DNA of 64,000 nucleotides, taken from positions 1 to 64,000 of the forward strand of contig CAZCAI010000003.1 of assembly GCA_964496595.1 (NCBI GenBank), in the 5' to 3' direction. The position numbers and the translations under genes are program-made. Below are positions 50,078 through 58,206 of this stretch, piece by piece; position 1 is the stretch's first letter; every line of letters starts with the position of its first letter. The notes below the pieces were generated by a model, which did no database searches, was not told where the DNA came from, and saw only the letters and a program-made list of their open reading frames with translations. This DNA comes from JAAAOZ01 sp964496595. GTDB taxonomy: Bacteria > Chloroflexota > Anaerolineae > B4-G1 > SLSP01.

Positions 50078-51628
50078 TTAAACTTCACCCAACCCCGGTA
50101 TCGGTAGTGCGATGCGCCCGCCGCCCGCGCCATACAAGAAACAATCGACCTCACAGGCCAGGCACTCGATGCAGCCGCCCTTCTTGGCCTCCTCGCGACT
50201 GATGGTGAGTACCGGCGCGCCTGCATCGTTCAGCTTGAGGATCTGCGGCACGCACGCCGCGATGCAGGCCTTGCTCTCGCAGGTCACGCAGATGTCGTGA
50301 TCGTACGTCACAGTCCCATCAGTTATCGTCTTAAAACGGTAAGGTTGCTGAGGTTCGCGCTTCTCCACGATGGAACTTTCAACTTTCAACTTTCCAACTT
50401 TCAACTTCTTTATCAGTGCATCGAGCCGCTCGGCGCAGAAATCGGGCGAATCGTCCTTCTTGTAGCCCTCGACCGGCGCTGGGACGTGGCCGTTGATGGC
50501 CTCCAAAATCTCGACGGCCTTGTCCTCCGCGTTGCCGCCCAGCCGAATGACGACCGGCACGTCGATCTGCTCCTCCAGGAAGGCCTTGACCAGCCCGCGC
50601 GCCGAGTGGAATTGTTCCTGGCTGGCGACGCCGGAGCCGGAGCCGAAGTAGCCATCGATGGGGCCGACGGCCATGATGATCTTCGCGGCGCGGTAGACTT
50701 TGCTGGCCGGCGGATTGCCGCTCGTATCGACGAACGTGGCGATCTTGTAGCCCTGGCGCAACACGGCGTCCATGCTCATCATCGAGCCGCCGCCGCCCGC
50801 GCCGTGGAATCCGATGTAGCCCTCGCCCCTCTCAAACTCCTTAGCGTCAGCCGCCATCTGGATGAAGTAGAAGGTCCCGCGATAGTCGTCCGCCTCCACC
50901 GCGTAGGCGATCTTCTCCAGCTCGGTCGGCGGGCGGTCGTACTCGCGGGCAATCTCGATGCCCAGTTCCGGGTGGCGGAAGACGGCGTAATCGTCCACCG
51001 TGATGCGACAATCGGCGGCGTAGAGCTTGCTGTCCGTCGTCAGCGCCAGCGGATTGATCTCGGCGGCGCGCGCCTCGTAGGTGATCGCTGCCTCATAGAG
51101 CTTGGCCAAGATCCCGCCCACATTGCGCTGCAATCGCCCGCTCAGCCCCGCCGCCCGCGCCAGATCGCGCGCCTGATAGTCGTGAAAGCCGTAGGTCACA
51201 TCGACCGTGGTGGTTGCCACGGCGTCGGGATGCGCGGCGGCGATCTCCTCGATGCCGGTGCCGCCCACGCTGGAAAACATCACCAGCGGCGCTTGCGAGC
51301 GGTCATCGACGATGATACTGGCGAAAAACTCCCGCTCGATATTTAGCTGCTCCTCGATGAGCACCTGCTGCACCGTGATCCCTTTGACCTTCATTCCCAA
51401 CATCTCGCCGGCGAGCGCGGCGGCCTCGTCGGGCGTGGCCGCGCGCTTGATCCCGCCGAGATTGGCCCGGCCCGTCGTCCACACCTGCGCCTTGACCATC
51501 ACCGGCTTGCCGACCGTCTCGGCGACGGCGCGCGCTTCCTCCGGCGTCGAAGCCACCCCGCCCACCGGCGTGGGGATTTTGAATGAGTTAAGTAGCGTTT
51601 TTCCCTGATACTCGTGCAATCGCGCCAT
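50078..51628 (-). CDS. Acyl-CoA synthetase beta subunit fused to FixX-like 4Fe-4S domain
   Basis: 516 aa from ATG 51628 (GGAGG upstream). N-terminal ATP-grasp domain (LHEYQGKTLLNSF), ending in the CoA-ligase-type GSGSGVASQEQFH region, gives the SucC-like core (1-400). A short linker of about 20 residues, KLKVGKLKV-like, is encoded by a 7-bp repeat. The C-terminus (about 435-516) is a ferredoxin: CVTCESKACIAAC and GGCIECLACEVDC, eight cysteines, arranged like FixX. Such a fusion links ATP-driven CoA ligation to electron transfer; the electron partner is unknown. Pairs with the alpha subunit at 48711. Confidence 0.85.
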   Translation of the reverse strand: MARLHEYQGKTLLNSFKIPTPVGGVASTPEEARAVAETVGKPVMVKAQVWTTGRANLGGIKRAATPDEAAALAGEMLGMKVKGITVQQVLIEEQLNIEREFFASIIVDDRSQAPLVMFSSVGGTGIEEIAAAHPDAVATTTVDVTYGFHDYQARDLARAAGLSGRLQRNVGGILAKLYEAAITYEARAAEINPLALTTDSKLYAADCRITVDDYAVFRHPELGIEIAREYDRPPTELEKIAYAVEADDYRGTFYFIQMAADAKEFERGEGYIGFHGAGGGGSMMSMDAVLRQGYKIATFVDTSGNPPASKVYRAAKIIMAVGPIDGYFGSGSGVASQEQFHSARGLVKAFLEEQIDVPVVIRLGGNAEDKAVEILEAINGHVPAPVEGYKKDDSPDFCAERLDALIKKLKVGKLKVESSIVEKREPQQPYRFKTITDGTVTYDHDICVTCESKACIAACVPQILKLNDAGAPVLTISREEAKKGGCIECLACEVDCFLYGAGGGRIALPIPGLGEV

Positions 51629-51935
51629 AAATTCTACCTCCATTCGATTCTTGGATCAGATATTTAGGAAATCTTTCCGGTAGTCGATTCTGGAATTTGG
51701 AATTGCGAATTGCGAATAATGCTGTCGGAAAAAGATTCACAGTTCGCAGTTTGTCGTTTTTATAATTTAATAAAAACGGGCAAATCTGCCTATGCGATCT
51801 CAAGCTCCAGATCTAAGGACAGAAGATTTGCCCGTTGATTTCTAACACTCCATACTCAAAATGTAATCAATATTGACATCCGCAGGAAGTGACAAACTGC
51901 CTCATTCCAAGTGAGACACCAAACAGATGCACCGA
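51629..51935. other. Intergenic region with a long terminator and repeats
   Basis: About 307 bases. It holds CTACCGGAAAGATTTCCTAA (inverted, about 51663-51682), a GAATTGC array (51689-51718), and a hairpin of AACGGGCAAATCT (51775-51787) with AGATTTGCCCGTT (51834-51846), 46-base loop. On the minus strand the latter is followed by TTTTTATT and so can terminate the VIT/vWA gene. Confidence 0.7.
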
Positions 51936-54479
51936 CTACACCTTGAGCATGAGTTCGAAGCGCGGCGGATTGGCAGCCCACACACCTTCGGGATCGCTGA
52001 GGACGATTTTGACCACATCCCCCTGGCGACGGCGCAGGTTGAGCGGGCGCGCGCCGCCGCCCCGGATCAGATCGGAGAGGCGGATGGTCGCGCGCGGTAG
52101 CGCCAGGTCGCCCACGAAGATGAGGAGTTTGAGATCGCGGCCCAGCGCGCGCGGCTGGGGCGTCGGCCCGTCAAATCGCACAGCGACCTGAGAAAGGGTC
52201 GCCGGGGCAGGCAGTTGATCCTTCTGGACTGAGTCCATCAGGACAGCCTGGCCCTGCTCCCACGTCGGCGCGCCGGAGAAGACGACGATATCGCCGCCTG
52301 CGGGTTGCTGCTTCGGTCGGGATAGAGACGCCGTGACCGCCGGGGAGGGAGGCAGTGCAGCCAGCACCCTTTCGGCAAAGCCCATACTCGCATCGCGGGT
52401 GACGGCGGCGTCCGGCATCGATTTCGCCATCCTCCCGCGCCCGCCGCCCACACTAAACGAAGGCGAGAGGAAGCTCTCATCCCAGCCGGCGGGCAGCGCG
52501 TTGGCGACGATGGTCGCGCCCTCGATAGGTGCGCCGGCCTCCTGGCGCACGGCGATGAAAGCCGTCTCCGCGCAAGCGATGCCGTACTCTAACGATTCGC
52601 GCACCAGCAGGGGACGCAGCGCTTCCTGTGCATCTTGGAGCGCGTTTTCGGCATAGACGGTCTCTTTTGCCAGCACCTCGTCGGCGTCGTAGCCCATCTC
52701 TTTGAGTCGGGTGCGGAGCGTCGCCGGCTGGTAGCGCGCGTTGATCAGGTACTCCAACGCCGTCAGCCGGCCCGCGCCGAAGAGCGCCTTGAGCGCCGGG
52801 CGATGCGCCGCCAATGCCTCATCACGGCTGACGGTCTGCGAAAAGGCCGTCTCTTTTCCGTTCGTCACACGGAAGGTAATCTCTTCGTCATCCCCCAACG
52901 GCGCCCGCCCGGCCACCCAGACGGCGCGACCGCAGGGCAGATCGCCCACGTCGATGACCGTCTCGCCCTTATCCGCCACCACGTTGCGACCGGCGGTGAG
53001 GCCGCCGCCCCGGTCGATCTTTAGGCGGAGGTCGGTCAGCACCGGCTCGGCCCAATCGGCCAGCACGCCCTCCAGCGCCGTGGTGATATCCTCTTCGTCG
53101 GGGTTGCTGGTGAGGAAGTAGGCCTGGCCGCCGCCGCGCTCGGCCAGCTCGTTGGCGACCTGGCTGTTGGGCGCGGCATCGATGCAGATCACGCTGATGC
53201 GGCGGCGCGGCTCTTTTTGAGCCTCGGCATCGGCCAGACGGAAGATGCGCCCGGCGTCGGAGACCTGTGCGTCGGTGACGACTAAGACGTGGCGCGAGCG
53301 CTCGGCGTGGTTGCGGCGCTTGAGCGCCAACGCCTGCTCCAGCGCGATGCCCAAATTGGTGCCGCCGCTGTCGCGGTTTTTATCGAGATAACGGGCCGCC
53401 GCGTCGAGTTTGGCTTCGGTGGCGGGTTGGGGCTGGCGCGCGAACCATTTGGTTGAGTTGTGGAAGAGGCCCAGGTCGAAGAGGTCGTGCGGCAGGAGGC
53501 TGCCCAAGAAGCTGTTGACCGTCCAATCGGACGCCGCCCACTTGGCCCCGCTCATCGAGCCGGAGTGATCCACCAGCAGGATGACCTCGCGGGGCACGCC
53601 CGTGCCCGGCTCGTGGGTCGCGGGCGGCGCGATGAGCGCCAGGAAGTAGAGGTCGTCGGATTCGGCGTCGGTGTGGAGGAGCACGCTCAGCGCCGGGCGA
53701 TCCGGCGCCTGGCGCGGCGACCATTGCAGCACGAAGTCGCGGTCGGGGAGCGCCTCCCCGGCCTCCAGCCGGACGCGGTGATCTTGCTCGCCTTGATCTC
53801 CGGTCGTCGTCACGTCAAGCGCGTGGGTGGGGCTGTGGACGGCGTCGGCGGCGCGGAGCGCCACATCCAGCGAGAAGCGATGGCCGGGATCGCGCAGGAG
53901 CGCCAGCGGCTGGCCGTGAGCGTGCCGCGCGCCCAGTTCATCCTCGCGGACGTAGCGGGGCGCGGTGGTCAGCGGCGCCCGTAGCAGCCACCCGGCCTGA
54001 TCCGCCTGGGCGCGCGCCAACTGGACGTAGTCCGTCTCGATGACGACATCCTCATCCGGCCGCACGCCCGCCACGCGCAGCGTGAAGACATCGGGCGACT
54101 CGCGCGTGAGCAGGGCCGCTTGCTTGTGCTCTTCCACGGCCTCGGCGTACTCCTGCTCCGCCGACTCGCGCTCCTTAAGCTCCGTGGCGATCTCGACCTC
54201 GCCGAAGCGCACGGTCACGTGGGTCACCGCCGCGTCGCCCGGCAGCGGGAATCGATAGATCACCTCCAAGACCTTGTCGCAGACCTCGCTGCTGTAGCCG
54301 TAGGTCTGGACTAAGGTCAGCGCTGCCAGCGGCCCGGTAATCTCGCCGCGAAGCCGGGTATGTTTGAGCGGCACAAAAAGCTGTTCTTCCGGCGCTTCTT
54401 TTTCATCCCCATCGCTCACGACCTCCAGCAGGCCAAAACCATCGGGCCGTGAGTTGTAATACGCCTGCTTGTTGAACAT
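51936..54479 (-). CDS. VIT and von Willebrand factor A domain protein
   Basis: 847 aa. An N-terminal VIT domain (about 30-160; LRGEITGPLAALTLVQTY) is followed by a vWA domain (about 290-470) with an intact metal site DHSGSMSG. The rest is beta-rich. It has no obvious signal peptide and so is probably cytoplasmic or non-classically handled. These proteins bind partners through the metal site. GGAGGG precedes the ATG. Confidence 0.93.
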   Translation of the reverse strand: MFNKQAYYNSRPDGFGLLEVVSDGDEKEAPEEQLFVPLKHTRLRGEITGPLAALTLVQTYGYSSEVCDKVLEVIYRFPLPGDAAVTHVTVRFGEVEIATELKERESAEQEYAEAVEEHKQAALLTRESPDVFTLRVAGVRPDEDVVIETDYVQLARAQADQAGWLLRAPLTTAPRYVREDELGARHAHGQPLALLRDPGHRFSLDVALRAADAVHSPTHALDVTTTGDQGEQDHRVRLEAGEALPDRDFVLQWSPRQAPDRPALSVLLHTDAESDDLYFLALIAPPATHEPGTGVPREVILLVDHSGSMSGAKWAASDWTVNSFLGSLLPHDLFDLGLFHNSTKWFARQPQPATEAKLDAAARYLDKNRDSGGTNLGIALEQALALKRRNHAERSRHVLVVTDAQVSDAGRIFRLADAEAQKEPRRRISVICIDAAPNSQVANELAERGGGQAYFLTSNPDEEDITTALEGVLADWAEPVLTDLRLKIDRGGGLTAGRNVVADKGETVIDVGDLPCGRAVWVAGRAPLGDDEEITFRVTNGKETAFSQTVSRDEALAAHRPALKALFGAGRLTALEYLINARYQPATLRTRLKEMGYDADEVLAKETVYAENALQDAQEALRPLLVRESLEYGIACAETAFIAVRQEAGAPIEGATIVANALPAGWDESFLSPSFSVGGGRGRMAKSMPDAAVTRDASMGFAERVLAALPPSPAVTASLSRPKQQPAGGDIVVFSGAPTWEQGQAVLMDSVQKDQLPAPATLSQVAVRFDGPTPQPRALGRDLKLLIFVGDLALPRATIRLSDLIRGGGARPLNLRRRQGDVVKIVLSDPEGVWAANPPRFELMLKV

Positions 54480-54508
54480 GTTACCCTCCGAAAGTTACTG
54501 AACCAGTT

Positions 54509-54931
54509 CTATGACTCGGTTGGCGGCCAAAGCTGGAAGCCGGCCTGTGCAAAATGCTTGTCAAATGTAAAAGCCTGCGCAATTCCCAGATGGCGCATCA
54601 AAGTAAAGCTGGTGCAATCTGTAAAAGCCCAGCTTTTATCGTGGTATTGTTTGAATAACTGCCATGCGTTTTCCCACAAAACTTCATCCACGCGCACCAG
54701 GGTAACATATTGACTCTGACGTACGGCTTCACCAAAGGTCACAGCAGCTTGATGACCAGCATGGTACCGCAACAATGTGAGCGTTTCATCCAACACATAA
54801 TCGGTGGTGACAAATGCTACACGTTGATTGATCAAGGAAGCTATCGCCTGTTTGGCGCTGGTGTGCCAACGATCATCCGCATCGTAATACGCGGCCCATG
54901 CACTGGTATCTACGAAGAATCGCTTAAACAT
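54509..54931 (-). CDS. PIN-domain toxin (VapC-like)
   Basis: 140 aa from ATG 54931. FFVDTSAWAAYYDADD (Asp in VDTS), TTDYVLDETLTLL (Glu), SWAFTDCTSFTLM (Asp) and FTFDKHFAQAGF (Asp) are the PIN acidic residues. The start overlaps the antitoxin stop by eight bases. Confidence 0.88.
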   Translation of the reverse strand: MFKRFFVDTSAWAAYYDADDRWHTSAKQAIASLINQRVAFVTTDYVLDETLTLLRYHAGHQAAVTFGEAVRQSQYVTLVRVDEVLWENAWQLFKQYHDKSWAFTDCTSFTLMRHLGIAQAFTFDKHFAQAGFQLWPPTES

Positions 54932-55208
54932 CGTCGGAGTCCCGATCCCGTATATAAAGGTACTGGTCGTGATGCGTGGAAAGGTCGCCAACGCCGCTTG
55001 CGGCAGCGCCTCCAATTTGTAGCAGCGGATCATCCGCCCGCAACATTGGAACCTCGGTGTTGATGACCCGCTCGATTTGGGCGATGTACTCGGCGACCGC
55101 TTCCCAAATCTGATGCTCTACAGAAGCGCCGCCGGTCTGGCTGATTTTCTTTAGTTGATCAAACAGTTCTCGCGGCAATGATATTTCTGTGCGTATCATC
55201 TCGCTCAT
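54924..55208 (-). CDS. Ribbon-helix-helix antitoxin
   Basis: 94 aa. IRTEISLPRELFDQLKKIS is a typical ribbon-helix-helix strand and helix; the C-terminal part is acidic. Its ATG 55208 comes three bases after the mutase stop, so it may be read from the mutase transcript. Confidence 0.85.
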   Translation of the reverse strand: MSEMIRTEISLPRELFDQLKKISQTGGASVEHQIWEAVAEYIAQIERVINTEVPMLRADDPLLQIGGAAASGVGDLSTHHDQYLYIRDRDSDDV

Positions 55209-55211
55209 AGG

Positions 55212-56894
55212 TCACACCATCACTTTGGGCTGATATTCGCCCCAGACGCCGCGCAGGACGCCGCAGATCTCGCCGAGGGTGCAATCTGCGGCCACCGCCT
55301 CGATGAAGAGCGGCATCATCGGCTCGCCCTCTGTCTTGGCCGCGTCTTCGATGCGGGAGAGCAGCGCGGAGGCGCGCTCGTTATCGCGGCGCTGGCGCAG
55401 CTCGGCCAGGTGCGCGCGTTGGCCCTCTTCGATGGCGGGATCGACTTTGAGTTGCTCCAACTCGGTCTTCTCCTGATCCGCATCGTTTTGGAAGCGGTTG
55501 ACGCCGACGATGACCTGGTCGCTGCTCTCGACCGCGCGCTGCGCCCGATAGGCCGCCTCGGCGATCTCGGCCTGCATATAGCCGCGATCAACGGCCGCCG
55601 CCGCCCCGCCCATCTCGTCGATGCGCTCGATGTAGTCGCAGGCGTGGGCCTCGATCTCGTTGGTGAGATGCTCGATGACGTAGGATCCGGCCAGCGGATC
55701 GACTGTGTCGGCGACGCCGGACTCGTGCGCGATGATCTGCTGCGTGCGCAGCGCCACGCGGACGCTCTCCTCGGTGGGGAGCCAGAGCGCCTCGTCCATC
55801 GAGTTGGTGTGCAGCGATTGGGTGCCGCCCAGCACCGCCGCCAGCGCCTGGAGCGTGACGCGCACGACGTTGTTCGTGGGCTGCTGCGCCGTCAAGGTGG
55901 ATCCGGCGGTCTGCGTGTGGAAGCGCATGCGCCACGAGCGGTGGTTCTCCGCGCCGAAGCGCTCTTTCATAATGCGCGCCCACATTCGCCGGGCCGCGCG
56001 GAACTTGGCGATTTCCTCTAGAAAATCGTTATGGGCGTTGAAGAAGAACGAGAGGCGCGGCGCAAAGGCGTCCACCTCCAGGCCTGCGTCCAGGGCCGCC
56101 TCGACGTAGGCGATGCCGTTGGCCAGCGTGAAGGCGATCTCCTGCACGGCGGTGCTGCCCGCCTCGCGGATGTGGTAGCCGCTGATGCTGATCGGATTCC
56201 ACTTGGGGACGTTCGCCGCGCCGTAGCGGAAGGTGTCGGTGATCAGGCGCATCGAGGGCCGGGGCGGGAAGATGTAGGTGCCGCGCGCGACGTACTCCTT
56301 GAGGATATCGTTCTGGATGGTGCCGCGCAGTTGCTGTGGCGCGACGCCCTGCTCCTGCCCCACGGCGATGTACATCGCCCAGAGGATCGCGGCGGGCGAG
56401 TTGATCGTCATCGAGGTGCTGACCTTATCCAGCGGGATTTCCTGGAAGAGTGTGCGCATATTGTCCAAGCAACTGATCGAGACGCCGACCTTGCCCACCT
56501 CGCCGATGGACATCTCGTCGTCGGCGTCGTAGCCGAGCTGCGTCGGCAGATCGAAGGCGACGGACAGCCCGGTCTGGCCCTGCTCCAGCAGGTAGCGGTA
56601 GCGCGCGTTCGACTCCTCGGCGGAGGCGTAGCCCGCGTACTGGCGCATCGTCCAGAAGCGCCCGCGATACATCGTGGGCTGCACGCCGCGCGTGAAGGGA
56701 TATTCGCCGGGGAAGCCCAGATTCTCCAGATAATTGCCCTTCACCTCCGGCGGGGACTTGATCGGCTCCAGCGGGATGCCCGACGCGGTCTTGAACTCCT
56801 CGCGCCGCTCCGGGAATCGATCCGTGACCTTCTTCAGCGTCGTCGATTGCCAGCGTTCCTTTTCCTCTAAAATCTTCTTCTCATCCGTCGTCAT
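55212..56894 (-). CDS. Methylmalonyl-CoA mutase-type large subunit, no B12 domain
   Basis: 560 aa. PTMYRGRFWTMRQYAGYASA, GLSVAFDLPTQLGYD and GTIQNDILKEYVARGTYIFPP (each in part) mark the acyl-CoA mutase TIM-barrel domain. It ends with no cobalamin-binding domain; in this two-subunit type, that domain is a separate ~140-aa protein, which I cannot find in the window. Reaction: probably methylmalonyl-CoA to succinyl-CoA or a similar skeleton rearrangement. GGAGGAAAA precedes the ATG. It is 57 bases after the TOPRIM-like gene and directly before the RHH/PIN pair. Confidence 0.93.
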   Translation of the reverse strand: MTTDEKKILEEKERWQSTTLKKVTDRFPERREEFKTASGIPLEPIKSPPEVKGNYLENLGFPGEYPFTRGVQPTMYRGRFWTMRQYAGYASAEESNARYRYLLEQGQTGLSVAFDLPTQLGYDADDEMSIGEVGKVGVSISCLDNMRTLFQEIPLDKVSTSMTINSPAAILWAMYIAVGQEQGVAPQQLRGTIQNDILKEYVARGTYIFPPRPSMRLITDTFRYGAANVPKWNPISISGYHIREAGSTAVQEIAFTLANGIAYVEAALDAGLEVDAFAPRLSFFFNAHNDFLEEIAKFRAARRMWARIMKERFGAENHRSWRMRFHTQTAGSTLTAQQPTNNVVRVTLQALAAVLGGTQSLHTNSMDEALWLPTEESVRVALRTQQIIAHESGVADTVDPLAGSYVIEHLTNEIEAHACDYIERIDEMGGAAAAVDRGYMQAEIAEAAYRAQRAVESSDQVIVGVNRFQNDADQEKTELEQLKVDPAIEEGQRAHLAELRQRRDNERASALLSRIEDAAKTEGEPMMPLFIEAVAADCTLGEICGVLRGVWGEYQPKVMV

Positions 56895-56951
56895 AGGTTT
56901 TTTTCCTCCGTAAGATAGAATGCAGAATTTGATGTTCTGTTAAGTTTAGGG

Positions 56952-57563
56952 TTAAACGTGATGCGGATAAACCTCGGCTGTGTGAGGTGTTGATTGGTTT
57001 GTTGACCCAAGATCTTGATGGGGCACCGATAGTAGAAACTCCTCAAGGCGCTTTACCAGAGAGTATTCTCGAATAATCTCTAATGTTTGAGGTCGGTTGT
57101 TTATAGCTTCGAGAAGACGCCGCAGCACCATTGGATAAGACTCAGGTTTCAAAATCTCGAGCAAGAATTTCTTGGGCGCCAACTCCGCAAATTCGGTTTC
57201 CATTTCGGAGAATTCCGACCGGTCAGCCAAATCCCGGATGAAATCCCAATCCTGAACCAACAAGATCTCTATTTCTGGCACGGCTAAACAAACTACAAAT
57301 TCAACGCCAGGGGATGCTTGATGGAGAGCGTTTTGTAAGAGACCGCGCTGTTCTCGAATCGATGATTCGGCAGTGGTATGAGCATCAACCACCAGGGCGA
57401 CAGGGATTTCCTCCATAGCAAGGACCGAGCGGGCCAACGATTGAGCCGAATAGCGTCCGGCCCCCACGATAAACTCAACATGAGCGAGAGATTGAGGATG
57501 CAAGACAGTCTCCAAAATTTCTCGATCTGTCTCGGCTTCTGTAATAACATAAGCCTGGGTCAT
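56952..57563 (-). CDS. TOPRIM-like protein, second gene of a nuclease pair
   Basis: 203 aa from ATG 57563 (GAGGTG upstream). The order YVITEAETDREIL (Glu), PVALVVDAHTTAES (D-x-H-like metal site) and LAVPEIEILL (Glu) follows the TOPRIM fold as seen in OLD nucleases. The rest is helical. It begins one base after the stop of the restriction-enzyme-like gene, so the two are one operon. Function is inferred; not a known named system. Confidence 0.6.
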   Translation of the reverse strand: MTQAYVITEAETDREILETVLHPQSLAHVEFIVGAGRYSAQSLARSVLAMEEIPVALVVDAHTTAESSIREQRGLLQNALHQASPGVEFVVCLAVPEIEILLVQDWDFIRDLADRSEFSEMETEFAELAPKKFLLEILKPESYPMVLRRLLEAINNRPQTLEIIREYSLVKRLEEFLLSVPHQDLGSTNQSTPHTAEVYPHHV

Positions 57564-57564
57564 A

Positions 57565-58134
57565 TTACACCTCGTGTAAGATATGATAATCTGGCAAACC
57601 CTTCGCCACACAAATACGGTACTTCAAAACTAGTCCTTCACAAAAGCGTTTCTCGCGAAGTGCAAATTCTATCTCGTCGCCACCCCACAGGAGGATGACT
57701 TGAGGCGCCGTGAACCGGGCCAGCAATAACGCCGATTCTGTAAATCCACTCCGGCTGAATGCAATCCCTATCACGCCACTCGGTCTACGCAACAGTTGAT
57801 TGCGAAGCTTGGCGATAGGCTCCACGTTAACGCTCTCTGTACTGTAGTCTTTGCATTCCACCAGGCAAGCGAGCCCATCGCTCGTGTGGATAAAACCATC
57901 CACTTGCTCTACAGTTTCATCCGTCTCTGCTTTTACCAATTCACCCATCGTGATCCTGTAAGGCCACATCACGTAGGCTCCCTCGAGTTGAAAAGCTCGC
58001 AGGACAAGATACTCGAATGCTTTGCCCGGCGGCCAATCGGGGGTATTTTCCGCCTCGATAGCTTGCCAAAGCCCAATCAGATCCTTCCAGGCATATTGCT
58101 GAATTCTGTGCGCGTACGCTTGCTCTGCTGTCAT
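57565..58134 (-). CDS. Restriction-endonuclease-like protein, PD-(D/E)XK fold (Mrr-type)
   Basis: 189 aa. GKAFEYLVLRAF (Glu), EQVDGFIHTS (Asp), then CLVECKDYS (E-x-K) are the PD-(D/E)XK nuclease signature as in Mrr/type IV enzymes. No methylase, HsdR or other known restriction gene is next to it. It is followed at once by the TOPRIM-like gene. A defence role is likely but unproven. Confidence 0.78.
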   Translation of the reverse strand: MTAEQAYAHRIQQYAWKDLIGLWQAIEAENTPDWPPGKAFEYLVLRAFQLEGAYVMWPYRITMGELVKAETDETVEQVDGFIHTSDGLACLVECKDYSTESVNVEPIAKLRNQLLRRPSGVIGIAFSRSGFTESALLLARFTAPQVILLWGGDEIEFALREKRFCEGLVLKYRICVAKGLPDYHILHEV

Positions 58135-58206
58135 AGAATGCCTCTTGCTTATGGATTGATATATCCGCTTGGTGTTATCTTGGTGCTGGCAGGGAGGCCG
58201 ATATAT

